A stretch of 64,000 nt of DNA from assembly GCA_947396885.1 (NCBI GenBank), contig OX377201.1:68422983-68486982 (forward strand), read 5' to 3'. Shown piece after piece: positions 56,301 through 63,316 of the stretch (its first letter is position 1; every line of letters starts with the position of its first letter). Source of the DNA: Heligmosomoides polygyrus polygyrus (taxonomy: Eukaryota; Nematoda; Chromadorea; Rhabditida; Heligmosomidae). A model generated the notes under the pieces. It did not search any database. It worked only from the letters and a program-made list of their open reading frames with translations, and had not been told where the DNA came from. The position numbers were made by a program, and so were the translations under genes.

Positions 56301-58376
56301 GATCAACTTCAGATTCGTGTTCAGCGACCTCGATTACCCCCAAGGCTAAAGTTTCGGACCGCTTTAACGAAATACACGAAAAATCGATATTATCGATCGA
56401 TATCGATTGATCAACTTCAGATTCGTGTTCAGCGACCTCGATTACCCCCAAGGCTAAAGTTTCGGACCGCTTGAACGAAATACACGAAAAATCGATATTA
56501 TCGATCGATATCGATTGATCAACTTTAGATTCGTGTTCAGCGACCTCGATTACCCCCAAGGCTAAAGTTTCGGACCGCTTGAACGAAATACACGAAAAAT
56601 CGATATTATCGATCGATATCGATTGATCAACTTCAGATTCGTGTTCAGCGACCTCGATTACCCCCAAGGCTAAAGTTTCGGACCGCTTGGACGAAATACA
56701 CGAAAAATCGATATTATCGATCGATATCGATTGATCAACTTCAGATTCGTGTTCAGCGACCTCGATTACCCCCAAGGCTAAAGTTTCGGACCGCTTTAAC
56801 GAAATACACGAAAAATCGATATTATCGATCGATATCGATTGATCAACTTCAGATTCGTGTTCAGCGACCTCGATTACCCCCAAGGCTAAAGTTTCGGACC
56901 GCTTTAACGAAATACACGAAAAATCGATATTATCGATCGATATCGATTGATCAACTTCAGATTCGTGTTCAGCGACCTCGATTACCCCCAAGGCTAAAGT
57001 TTCGGACCGCTTGGACGAAATACACGAAAAATCGATATTATCGATCGATATCGATTGATCAACTTCAGATTCGTGTTCAGCGACCTCGATTACCCCCAAG
57101 GCTAAAGTTTCGGACCGCTTGAACGAAATACACCCCCCCCTACACCCCCCCTCTCTCTACTCCAACACCGCATCTCCAGGCACGTTTGGCAGCGTGTTCG
57201 GCACGTCTACTGACTCGCCAGGCACGTTGGGCAACGTGTTCGGCACGTCTACTGAGTCGCCAGGCACGTTGCACAACTGCAACCCCCCTCCTCCGACGAT
57301 TCCCCCTTACAGGACTCCAGCACCGCATCTCCAGGCACGTTTGGCAGCGTGTTCGGCACGTCTACTGACTCGCCAGGCACGTTGGGCAACGTGTTCGGCA
57401 CGTCTACTGAGTCGCCAGGCACGTTGCACAACTGCAACCCCCCTCCTCCGACGATTCCCCCTTACAGGACTCCAGCACCGCATCTCCAGGCACGTTTGGC
57501 AGCGTGTTCGGCACGTCTACTGACTCGCCAGGCACGTTGGGCAACGTGTTCGGCACGTCTACTGAGTCGCCAGGCACGTTGCACAACTGCAACCCCCCTC
57601 CCCCCACGATTCCCCCTTACAGGACTCCAGCACCGCATCTCCAGGCACGTTTGGCAGCGTGTTCGGCACGTCTACTGACTCGCCAGGCACGTTGGGCAAC
57701 GTGTTCGGCACGTCTACTGAGTCGCCAGGCACCTTGCACATCTACAACCCACACACTTCCCCCTCACATTCAACACCGGCAGGCTCACTGATCCCCCCCT
57801 GGACAGACGCTCCCCCCCTGGACAGACGCTCCGCCCCGTACAGACAGACAGCCCGCCCCCTTAAGCGGCTTATTATATTAGAAGGATATAACGTCAACGT
57901 CAACAAGGCATACGCTTCTGTGTCTCCTGATCCGAAGGTGGCTTTATCTTCAACGGAAGGCTTGTAGTTGCTATAGCATTCAGTTATCTCGCGGGCGAAA
58001 CTCTGGACGACAGCGCACGAGTCGTTCCTCACCTTAAAAAATCCACTCAGCTGTGAAATATCCTCCCGAAGATCACTTCAAAACCTTCAGCATTCGTAGG
58101 CGAGGTTGGCCGAGCAGCTTGTTATTGTAGTAGACCATGGCTACTTCATCGACATTCGAAGGCGCGTCAGTATTGTAAAGACTTGAGAGAAACTCGACCT
58201 CCAGAAACTGCAAGAACTCCATCCTGGTGGAGAACAAACGAGGGGAAGAACACACATACAGCCCAGATGTCGTCCAAGCACGAGATCTCCGTGAACATTT
58301 TCCTGGTTGGGGCACTCTTCGACGACACGAATAGGTCCCCGATTGTCTTCGTAAAGTAGTACGTCTGCACAGAGGA
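29383..58376 (-). CDS. pkd-2: Polycystin-2 (TRPP) cation channel, 5' end outside the recognised part
   Basis: Fifteen exons: 58376-58260, 58207-58085, 58032-57914, 46766-46628, 46563-46475, 42988-42856, 42188-42093, 42027-41952, 41354-41260, 35887-35738, 33295-33143, 33083-32985, 30115-30045, 29635-29557 and 29469-29383 (TAG). Phases agree throughout; 541 residues. Residues 1-200 form the extracellular polycystin domain, with [11 protein letters not shown], the paired cysteines VRNDSC and ITECY (about 86 and 99), VYGAGGYL and [21 protein letters not shown]2-S4 follow ([32 protein letters not shown]), then S5 ([19 protein letters not shown]), pore helix and filter RTILGDF (LGD about 398-400), S6 ([17 protein letters not shown]), and a degenerate EF-hand ([15 protein letters not shown]). 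In worms PKD-2 works with LOV-1 in sensory cilia of male neurons (family knowledge). S1 and the cytoplasmic N-terminus were not found. Acceptors GTTCAAG (42189) and TTGGAGCAG (58377) and donor gtcctg (46627) are weak. Confidence 0.93.
30800..31350. repeat. 41-bp tandem array (TTCGAA type), about 12 units
   Basis: The unit is TCGAATGTATTCGAATTCGA followed by ATGTTCAAAAAATCGCGTTTT. 41 is not a multiple of three, so all three frames stay open in turn ([38 protein letters not shown]) only because the unit lacks stops; this is not a protein gene. Edges GTTGTGCTCGAA (30750) and GAGAGCACAAC (31393) are inverted, so the array is a bounded insertion. Confidence 0.9.
31439..31627 (-). CDS. Small conserved ORF inside the inverted-arm element A
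   Basis: The 62-residue frame begins [15 protein letters not shown] and includes [19 protein letters not shown] and [11 protein letters not shown]. It aligns without gaps to the first 51 residues of the ORF at 62599, with about 29 identities counted by eye. Many codons differ only at third positions, the pattern left by selection on protein sequence. I recognise no domain; the predicted structure is helical and charged. It may be an element protein, an exon of a larger protein, or a host paralogue carried by the element. Confidence 0.5.
   Translation of the reverse strand: MSEDAQVVIHLLTLKSVPSLDKEPSREEIKPVERTASILRDFAAHELEVDEDVVVKNSVSNK
32323..32984. other. pkd-2 intron, GC-rich patch without a gene
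   Basis: A short imperfect direct repeat lies at about 32448-32515 (CACAGCTCGGTAGTTCCTCG and CACAGCTCGACGGTTCTTCG). Open frames on both strands across 32291-32657 look like composition effects. No domain is visible. Confidence 0.4.
33443..33735 (+). repeat. tRNA-derived SINE, full copy with 15-bp target duplication
   Basis: A 293-bp element starts GGGCGCGTGTAGCGCAGTCGG (A-box-like) with CCTGGTTCGGATTT (B-box-like) about 45 bp later, then a unique body and a CCTTTATCCGTTATCC tail. Both sides carry TTTATTTAGGTTTTA (33428-33442 and 33736-33750), a perfect 15-bp duplication as expected for LINE-driven insertion. It sits in a pkd-2 intron just upstream of the pore exon. Confidence 0.92.
33753..34760. 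other. pkd-2 intron without a recognised feature
   Basis: AT-rich sequence. The plus frame 34046-34234 has no recognisable domain. No repeat of the families seen elsewhere in the window is apparent. Confidence 0.4.
34763..34947. mobile_element. Near-perfect 185-bp palindrome with CAGATTCATCAACG ends
   Basis: The arms (about 34763-34848 and 34859-34947) are reverse complements with few mismatches: GTAAGCTTATTAAGCGATAT then GGTGAGCGATAAGCCGCGTTA on the left, mirrored on the right, with a TCTGAGCTTT loop. The ends GCGGCCAGATTCATCAACG and CGTTGATGAATCCGACC belong to the same family as the MITE at 13912. Transcribed, it would fold into a long hairpin. Confidence 0.88.
35888..37282. other. pkd-2 intron without a recognised gene
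   Basis: A G13 run lies at about 36507-36520. The minus frame at 36886-37089 ends in a good donor (CGACG/gtatgtg) but matches nothing in polycystins. No RNA gene is visible. Confidence 0.4.
37826..38119 (+). repeat. tRNA-derived SINE, full copy with 11-bp target duplication
   Basis: A 294-bp copy close in sequence to the one at 33443, tail TCCTTTATCCTTTATCCTT. The duplication TATCAGTTTTT lies at 37815-37825 and 38120-38130. It interrupts the tandem unit in the left arm of the foldback element, so it arrived later than that element. Confidence 0.92.
38226..38522 (+). CDS. Hypothetical ORF in the foldback element
   Basis: A 98-codon frame ([20 protein letters not shown] at the start; [20 protein letters not shown] after it) lies in the unique part of the element. 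Composition is protein-like, but I recognise no family and see no splice sites that would join it to anything. It may be captured host sequence, an internal gene fragment or chance. Confidence 0.25.
   Translation: MLNLFENDIMILQCVEHVHSLKLPEEFDFIVSGPPKNTEELQFFQSISSVFPISLNGGDIDYAGILPVEREVKKLTDATNDWTSNLKHCVMKFILLEH
38673..39563. mobile_element. Palindromic mariner: two 3' halves in inverted orientation
   Basis: Ends TTAGGTTGGCAACTAATTTC and its reverse complement, with TA outside both, define the element. Both halves read as the C-terminal part of a mariner transposase, in opposite directions. On the minus strand from about 39040 down to 38829: [19 protein letters not shown] and [20 protein letters not shown]. 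On the plus strand from about 39060 to 39480: [38 protein letters not shown] and [14 protein letters not shown]. No N-terminal half exists. Both halves have substitutions, so neither is active. Confidence 0.88.
40760..40900 (+). pseudogene. RTE reverse transcriptase C-terminal fragment
   Basis: Text reading [14 protein letters not shown], a stop, then [13 protein letters not shown] matches the RTE C-terminal motif also present at 18.1 kb (LLRWTAGVMRMDRIQNDVIR). It is a short decayed remnant in a pkd-2 intron. Confidence 0.55.
43432..43565 (-). repeat. tRNA-like sequence in a short inverted-repeat frame
   Basis: On the minus strand 43540-43467 has a 7-bp acceptor stem (GCGCCGG/CTGGCGC), an A box TGGTGTAATGG fitting the consensus, and GGTTCGAGTCC as a consensus B box in a perfect T arm. 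The anticodon-like loop CCGGTTA has C in place of U33. It is bounded by inverted words GTCATAACGATGTTTT..GCGATCAAAAC (left) and GTTTGATCGAAACATCGATATGAC (right). The same acceptor, T arm and ATCGCAACAAAAC flank occur in the 20.1-kb palindrome. Pol III transcription is possible; tRNA function is doubtful. Confidence 0.7.
43745..44089 (-). CDS. Unassigned open frame, possible first exon
   Basis: ATG at 44089 follows an in-frame TAG and opens 115 codons of Ser-rich sequence ([36 protein letters not shown]). It lies in a pkd-2 intron on the same strand. A possible donor TTCAA/gtaaca occurs near 43763. It matches no domain I know and has no visible downstream partner exon, so it may be an unrelated nested gene, an alternative exon or chance. 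Confidence 0.25.
   Translation of the reverse strand: MARLRNVTSTSQTPAGREPSPCGLRWLLEEQQNVHQRVGQTSSSSPRTNDVILSSSSKEKDPLERSSEMYGDVACSCSNNTGRIVMQITLAAPRSKILDSEPANYHSSNIYLSS
44229..44400 (-). mobile_element. Truncated non-LTR 3' end with (TTTA)n tail
   Basis: A (TTTA)n tract at 44229-44246 followed by GCGCCCATGGAGGGCACGC is the mirror image of a retrotransposon 3' end with an (AAAT)n tail on the minus strand. No coding part is preserved. Confidence 0.45.
44661..44925. repeat. Two copies of a 60-bp direct repeat
   Basis: AATAGGTGAAGCCCTCCCC followed by GTGGCTCCT occurs at 44662 and again at 44863, with similar sequence on each side. The origin is unknown. Confidence 0.6.
44930..46474. other. pkd-2 intron without a recognised feature
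   Basis: No domain, RNA gene or known repeat was found in about 1.5 kb between the duplicated 60-mer and the [10 protein letters not shown] exon. Confidence 0.4.
47975..48120. repeat. Dispersed repeat R1, head fragment
   Basis: CGGTCGCCGGCTCCGCCGG, GTGTGGCCACGCCATGCTAGCC and GCGGGCCACG resemble the GC-rich head of R1 at 26.1 kb. The fragment ends near 48120 and is followed by unrelated sequence. Confidence 0.5.
48612..49005 (+). repeat. Two SINE remnants: a head fragment and a diverged copy
   Basis: At 48625 GGCGCAGTCGGAGGAGGTGC is the SINE head, cut off after about 45 bp. From about 48795 (TAGTCGATTGGAGAAGGCGC) a second, diverged copy runs through GTGTGCACC, TTAGTTCGGGTCCCACC, GCTAGCCAAGCCTTTCACCCC and ATAGAGCACTGATTGCTCCATCG to about 49005. 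Between them is AT-rich sequence with a (TTTA)n tract. Confidence 0.6.
49285..49785. repeat. Dispersed repeat R1, copy 2
   Basis: It matches 26150-26745: GCCGGCTCCGCCGGCGTCGGG, ACGTAACCCAAACCTAGCTAG, GTCCAGTCGTCGTGCTTTAAG and GGAGATCCTGGGCAGGTAGAA. Here it lies inside the hAT-type insertion. Confidence 0.75.
50110..50860. repeat. Direct and inverted duplications of an unknown 300-bp unit
   Basis: A unit containing AGTGGGCGGGAGAA, GGGAGAATCTTACTTACAGC and CTTTTATTTGATTG occurs at about 50260-50460 and 50570-50775, with a partial third start near 50800. Arms at about 50165-50260 and 50440-50535 are inverted copies (CAACAAATACAACAGTGAGG; CATATCCCCACTTTGGTGGT). No coding sense is apparent. Confidence 0.7.
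52139..53504 (-). mobile_element. Penelope-like element, 5'-truncated, with inverted terminal ar arms
   Basis: Arms of about 217 bp at 52139-52355 and 53285-53504 are inverted copies, about 97% alike by eye (for example GACTCTGAAGAAGGCGACAT and GTCGTCAATAAAGCGTGTAC). Between them lies the minus-strand ORF with the end of the reverse transcriptase and a GIY-YIG endonuclease. Inverted partial copies at the 5' end are a known habit of Penelope-like elements. High arm identity suggests recent insertion. It is nested in the hAT-type insertion. Confidence 0.85.
52387..53265 (-). CDS. Penelope-like polyprotein, RT thumb plus GIY-YIG endonuclease
   Basis: The 292-residue frame begins in the reverse transcriptase C-terminus ([40 protein letters not shown]) and passes a linker to the nuclease. 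The nuclease has the CCHH-like cysteines CETPNCAIC, the GIY-type [19 protein letters not shown], and the following R and EH ([10 protein letters not shown]), with a conserved C-terminal FWIQL helix. The catalytic core of the reverse transcriptase (YADD region) is missing, so this copy is dead for copying, though the nuclease part looks intact. GIY-YIG plus this RT type is diagnostic of Penelope-like elements. The stop is at 52387. Confidence 0.9.
   Translation of the reverse strand: MYYLGETPKDDWLPFLNVQIQLNGGGKITKWYRKPTNKNILVHSRSAHPTQTKTSVVRNMFRTASRVSSGENERKESLALAHQIAAENGCTFFGHQRSSTSNRSRNSSFDEKIPFVIPFVSDSVSTSIRKCVRRAGLENDVKVVDTPPANLKSRLVRNRLYDRSCETPNCAICPAGNEGNCMVSGVVYLIRCNSCGGEYIGETAHPFYVRVKEHLEGKSRSRPSTALGCHRVNDHNGADFGVTFKILARKAHTAARKTLEGFWIQLKSPRLNRRGECVYITRELTPYLSLAF
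54432..55385 (+). pseudogene. Mariner transposase relic, nearly full length
   Basis: Frames in succession read [17 protein letters not shown], then [17 protein letters not shown] (first catalytic region), [40 protein letters not shown] (second Asp region, altered), [18 protein letters not shown] (third Asp region, altered) and a degraded C-terminus. Stops and frameshifts abound. No clean inverted ends were found. It lies in the 11-kb pkd-2 intron. Confidence 0.8.
55915..57133. repeat. 108-bp satellite array, eleven units
   Basis: GATTGATCAACTTCAG recurs exactly every 108 bp from 55973 to 57053. Each unit holds the palindromic core ATCGATATTATCGATCGATA and a TACCCCCAAGGCTAAAGTTT block. Because 108 is divisible by three and no stop occurs, the minus strand is open for 403 codons (unit [20 protein letters not shown] then IDFSCI); the frame is a by-product, with no start context or splice support. 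Units differ mainly at one codon (Phe, Ser or Leu). Confidence 0.95.
57177..57745. repeat. 155-bp tandem array, four units with 42-bp sub-repeats
   Basis: CAGGCACGTTTGGCAGCGTG starts at 57177, 57332, 57487 and 57642, an exact 155-bp period. Each unit contains two 42-bp sub-repeats (CAGGCACGTTGGGCAACGTG type) and a third partial one, plus a C-rich linker. 155 is not a multiple of three, so the frames reading [14 protein letters not shown] are not a conserved protein. The array abuts the 108-bp satellite and ends 170 bp before a pkd-2 exon. Confidence 0.95.
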
Positions 58377-58865
58377 CTGCTCCAACGCCACTAAACAGAG
58401 CCATCTGTTGCGCAGCAAAGGAGCATGTGTTTGCTGGGTCGCCTCCCAAATTTTTGAGGGCTTGTCGACAAATCCTTGGCTGTTCTGAACAGGCACAACA
58501 ATGAACGACCGAGCTTCGAAATGGCGTCAGCGCCAAAAAATCCTTCACAGGTGAAGCACATATACACCAGTTCATGTGATGACCCTCGAAAGCTGAAATC
58601 CTGAACAAAATCTAGAGAAATCAAAAAGCTGTTATTTTCAATTAGCTTACTGAAAGCTCGGCACACAGAGCCACAGGTCTCAGAGTAGATAGTTGAGGAG
58701 ATGGCTTGTTTTTACTCAAACTAGTGCCTCTATACAAATGTTCGCTGGATCCAGCAGTATGATCAATGTAGTATTAGGCTGCCATTTCTTGGAGGCTCTC
58801 TCGCCGCTGCTCCTTAATATGGACATTAAATTGTAATGACATGGTGACCAATACAGGCAGGTATA

Positions 58866-59044
58866 CATATGTCGCGAAAACGAGCAGAATTGTGAGATGG
58901 GATCGCCCATCCAATCAGAACGCATTGAGTGGGCATGCCATTCAGAGGGTGTGTATAGTCGGTACCCGGCTGCCATGTCTTCGGACTGGGCTCTGTTTGG
59001 CATTTGTCCTCCTACCCACCAATGCTGCTCACCTTCGCGACATG
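58866..59044. mobile_element. MITE with CATATGTCGCGAA ends, copy 2
   Basis: Ends CATATGTCGCGAA and TTCGCGACATG are flanked by TA on both sides. The interior matches the copy at 13330-13526. It lies upstream of the first recognised pkd-2 exon, probably in an intron. Confidence 0.8.
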
Positions 59045-59046
59045 TA

Positions 59047-61902
59047 CTCAGACATATCACGGGAGTGCCTTCACCATGGCCGGTTTATCGTGCCTTGAGA
59101 CATAGCTAACTGGCACCGTCTTATGAATCACGGCCAGTTCATCAGTTTTATGCAACTCAGTAAAAAGACGCAGTGATAGCTGAAAACGTACGAACGATAG
59201 ATGAGAAACACAATACGTCGTGAACAGCGTTTAGTCTTCAGCGTCGTGCACATCAGGATTGTTGAGGGACTACGAAGGACAAAAAACGAGTCAACAAAGC
59301 AACACTAGTTATCCGTATTTAATCAAAGTAAGAGGCACAACCCACGCCGAAGGCTTTGAGAGATAGCCGACAACGAAAGAGTTTTCCAGTTTATCGTTAC
59401 TGTTCACCACAAGGGCACATTAGTGCGGCCAGAGGGACAATTGAATGTCCGTTGGCTCATTCAGGGACAGCTGCCGTTAGATCGAACGGTGAACAGAAAG
59501 CCTTGCGGATCAAACAGGCAGCACCACTCCTTCACTGCACTGTAGGGTGTGACGGAGAGTGGAGTCAACTAGGAGTCGAAGGGCTGGCAATCTGTTTTCC
59601 AGTTTTTACCATCCGGCTAGCTTCCTGGAAACCCTTTGACACGGCGCAAGATAATTTGTTATTGCCTATAGTTCCACAACGTAACCGTTCCACTAATACT
59701 TTCTGTCAAATCACTAACGCAAAGACACAGGGGTAAGACTAGGAAGTGCTTTCAGAACTGAACCAGCTGAACTCAATTTTTTTGAACCGTAACGATGCGG
59801 TGTTCTTGCAAGTACCGTGTGCATGGCGATCCGTGAAGTAAGGTCGTAACAGGTAATGGGTTGAGAGCGAAACGCTGTCAGTTCTTGCAGTTTGCGATGT
59901 AAAACCTCACTAAATTTTAACCCCTTAATATCCAGTCAATGTTTTCTGTTTGCTGAAAAGCAGCAAACCTGTCCTTTCCAAATATTTGTGTTGCCTGAGA
60001 ATACTTGGCATGTTTGGATTATTGCAACATCTTTTTGAAAACATGTACTCTACGGTTTTTTGCACATCTGTCTCTACAACTTTTAACTTTAACGGAGCCA
60101 TAGAGCAATTTCACGTTGCCATGCTCTCCACTTCCGCGCAGAGCTTGCCGGTCACTGAAGACGAACTCAAGGAGGCCAAAAATACCGCTGGCGACCGCCC
60201 ATGGATGGTGCAGTAGAGAGGAGAGAGAGACGGAAAGGTAGTAATACAGAGCGGCGTTCGTGGTAGAGTGATTGGCACTGCAGCACTTCTAGACTTCAGA
60301 GGTTGAACAAATTTCCTTAAAATTCGCCCATTCCGACAATTTTGGGTGCAGATCACGAATATGAGAGCCGTTCCTTAAAATTGAGCTGATTACCGTACGT
60401 CGTTGAGTAATGGTGGGAGAACATTGTACCAGATCGCGCCTAAGAGGTATCTGAGATGCTGATTCGACTATCAACGTCGTTGTTCCACTTTTAGTTCGCC
60501 TACAGGACGCAGCAGCATAGATCATAGCATACATGGGATCCGTAAGAACCGCAAGCCATCGTAATACAAAAATCGACCCCATGTCTGATCGGCACCGCAA
60601 ACCCCAAATGCCCCCTCTCTCATACTCGAAGATTGGGCGATCTGAAAATACTTTAGTGAAAATGCCGAATATGGTATGCCTGGCGCAAGGAAATCGAACT
60701 GTTCTGACACCAAGCGGAATTCTCGCGGACAGCCTAGCTGTGCTCGGCGTCCGTCATGGGCTGGCTGAGTCTGACCGTAAGCAGAGCGCAAACAGGGCAC
60801 AGGGAAAGTCATCCGCAACTCCGTCTTCCGATGCCTGCTGCAGCTGTCGAACACAGATTTAGAATCAGCATTCGAGGCTGAACCCCAGGACATACATCAC
60901 AATAAGAGGAGCATCTGCGACCTGGGGTCAGATTCATCAAAGCTTATACCCGTAGTTATGCGGGGTGTAGAGGGCGGGAGTATCTACGACATACCCACGA
61001 TGTGGTATTCATGATAAACCTTGCCCGCCACATCGTGGGTATATTAGTGGGTAGAGATTACTCGACGCTTGTCGTGGATATATTCGCATACCGCGAGGAT
61101 TCCGCGCCCCGTTGACAAAGTGACGCTCCAGTTAGATCAGCTGCTTCGCGAGGAAGGGCGGTCTTTATGTACGAATGGACGGCGACTGCCGCGTACGCGA
61201 TGAGCTCCGCTGCGGTCGTGTGAGTTGTGGCTCATGACCTGCTGCAGACGCTAGGTTTGAGTTGTTGATATCCCTTTCTGCTGTTGCAGGAGCTGCGGGA
61301 AAACATGCTCTGGTTTAGAAATTGAGTTCGAGTTAAAAACTAAACAACGTTCTAAGGCTCAATTTTATATGATGCTTCTTCAGGAAAGGCTGAGAATATG
61401 ACACACTATCGCAGTGAAACTGACTTTGTATACACTTTCTAAGACTTGGTGTGCAAGTTTTGATGGAGGTCTAGATATCACTGGCCGCTGAAGCTACCCA
61501 GTTGCGACGTCTTCTGCCGTGGTTGCCGCGCTATTCGCCGCGTCCGCGGCGACCTTTCGTACATAATGTTCCGCAGCCCTTCGCGAGAGGCTCGGTTCTA
61601 CCATATCCTTGATTCCTTTCATGAATACAAATCGAACCAGCTGCCCAATACGAGTACATAGTGGGTACGATCCCTTCTTGATATCTCCACCTTCACCCAC
61701 TTCTCGATGAGCTGATATCCTTCGCAAGCCGAAATTAAGGGATAACTGTGGCGTCTTCAGGAGGGGAGGACGCCGAGAAAGATATACTTTTTCTGCTAGA
61801 TTCTAGCGAATTTCGGAAAACCGATATGGTTAGAAAAGAACAAGGATTGGATAGATCCTCATGAGCAAACCATAGCTATTGAAAAAATACGGACGTAAAC
61901 GA
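59047..61902. other. Stretch without a confirmed gene; pkd-2 5' exons expected upstream
   Basis: I looked on the minus strand for the S1 helix and N-terminus of pkd-2 and did not find them. An end of the CAGATTCATCAA family (CCTGGGGTCAGATTCATCAA) is at 60918, followed by inverted words ACCCACGATGTGG and CCACATCGTGGGT. The minus frame 61727-61494 is Ala-rich and ends in a possible donor (AACTGG/gtagct) but matches nothing I know. Minus frames at 60289-60893 are open for about 100 codons each and unrecognised. Confidence 0.4.
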
Positions 61903-63316
61903 CTAACTAGGGAACTGTCTGAACGGTACGACGGAAGGGCAAGAACGAGTACTATAGGGAGAATCTCCGTCTTCCAAATAGTAACAGAGCACGTTTTGTT
62001 TCTGCCGAATTCTTTAGGCAAACGAGTAAGAGAGTGTAATGGTTAAGGATCCGCAGAGCGAGCTCACCACAGCAGCGCAAGAGCCTGGTGTCGTGGTCTG
62101 GGTGGCGCAGTGGTATAAGGGCTGCCTCATGTTCGTGAGGTCAAGGGTTCGCTTCCCACGCTACGTGGCCATTTTGCTTTTTTGCCGTAGTATCGGATTT
62201 CCATAGAAATTTCCATATCTGAACTTGTTTTTGGAGTTTGCTACGGTAAGATATTTTTATTACTTATTATTTGTCGACATCTCGTAATTCACCAGCAATG
62301 TCCGAAATATGCCAAATGCGATTTCGTATGAAACTTTTACTCCAATAAATTGTTCTCAATGTCAATGTAAGAAATTTTGACACAGGAACAACATGAGACA
62401 GCGGCAGAAAGCTAGAAAAACGCTTCAAATGCAATTTATTAGTGTCGGTGAGGTGAGTGCCACCAGTGTACTCACAGTGTAGGAGGGGTCCACATGATCT
62501 TCAACTTGACCTACCACCTCGATCAATATTGTCGCCTAGGTTATGCTTACAGAGTCGCGCCGTCATAACAAGCTGCTGCCGCCAACACTGACTTCATAAT
62601 GTCTGCCAACCCTCGAGCGGTCATTCACCTACTGACACTGAAGTGCGAATCTCCACTGGATGTTGTTCTTTCGAGAGAAGAGATGAAGCTGGTGGAAAGG
62701 ATAGCAAGTGTCCTACAGGATTTCGAATTGCGACAGCTGGAAATCGACGAAGTATGGAAGTTGGAGGTAATGGAAGAGGAAGACCTCAAGTCTCAACCAA
62801 AAGAGGATTGTGCCGGAGTCACGACGCCACTAACCAGTGAAGGCACTATCACGTTTTCGGGAGAACAGATCGTTTCGGAAGAAAAGGCTTGGCTATACTA
62901 GAGTTGTTATCCTGTACAAGTTTGAGAACTGGGAAAGTGGACTGTAGCGCTTGGGCTGCAGCGGAGTACCATTGAGCATTAACTGTAAGGCCAAAAACAA
63001 GTTCAGATATGGAGATCTATGAAGATCCGATACGGTGATAAAAGTGCAGAAACGCGATGTAGGATAGAACTGAACCACCGACCTCACGAACATGAGGCAT
63101 CCTCTCTACCATTGCGCCACCCAAACCACGACACCAGCATCTTGCGCTGCCGTGGTAAGCTCGATCTGCGGGCCCTTAACCATTACACCCTCCTACTCGT
63201 TTGACTTAAGAATTCGGCAGAAACAAAACATGATCTGTCACTATTTGGAGAACGGAGACTCTCCCTTAGTACTCGCTCTTGCCGTTGCGGCGTACCGTTT
63301 AGACAGTTCCCTTGTA
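61903..63316. mobile_element. Element with long inverted arms, each holding a tRNA-like sequence, around a small ORF (copy B)
   Basis: Arms at about 61903-62165 and 63055-63316 are inverted copies: CATGTTCGTGAGGTC, GCTGGTGTCGTGGT-type words, TAATGGTTAAG, TTTCTGCCGAATTC and CAGACAGTTCCCT. The left arm carries a tRNA-like sequence on the plus strand with A box TGGCGCAGTGG (62103-62113) and B box GGTTCGCTTCC (62146-62156); the right arm carries the mirrored, decayed copy. The outer ends (TGTCTGAACGG, GCAAG, TATAGGGAGAATC) match those of the 30.4-kb element. A plus-strand ORF at 62599-62901 lies between the arms. Confidence 0.75.
62599..62901 (+). CDS. Small conserved ORF inside the inverted-arm element B
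   Basis: A 100-residue frame begins [20 protein letters not shown], continues with SREEMKLVERIASVLQDF and LEIDE, and ends in an acidic tail (VMEEEDLKSQPKED) and a hydrophilic C-terminus. Its first 51 residues match the ORF at 31627-31439 (about 29 identities by eye); similarity stops at the DE pair, where a possible donor GACGAA/gtatgg occurs. So either the tail is unique or the real protein is spliced there. No known domain is recognised. Confidence 0.5.
   Translation: MSANPRAVIHLLTLKCESPLDVVLSREEMKLVERIASVLQDFELRQLEIDEVWKLEVMEEEDLKSQPKEDCAGVTTPLTSEGTITFSGEQIVSEEKAWLY

Noticed and set aside
55888..57099. A 403-codon open frame made of 36-residue repeats, looking like a repetitive protein
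   Set aside because: The frame exists because the satellite unit is 108 bp (a multiple of three) without stops. There is no start context, no splice support and no flanking coding sequence, and it lies in a pkd-2 intron.
57119..57791. Overlapping frames reading [14 protein letters not shown] repeats
   Set aside because: The 155-bp unit shifts the frame each time, so no single protein spans the array; all frames are by-products of stop-free repeats.
58200..58223. An acceptor at CCACCAG/GATGGAG for the [11 protein letters not shown] exon
   Set aside because: It would require a donor in another phase. The acceptor TTCTTGCAG/TTTCTGG joins the previous exon in phase and gives DDIWA-FLEVEFL, matching polycystin spacing.
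61494..61727. N-terminal cytoplasmic exon of pkd-2
   Set aside because: The Ala-rich text ends in a possible donor, but it has no resemblance to polycystin N-termini that I can see and no phase-matched S1 exon follows it.
62094..62160. A functional tRNA gene with good A and B boxes
   Set aside because: The anticodon stem and acceptor stem do not close properly, and the whole is a copy of an arm that recurs inverted at 63.1 kb.
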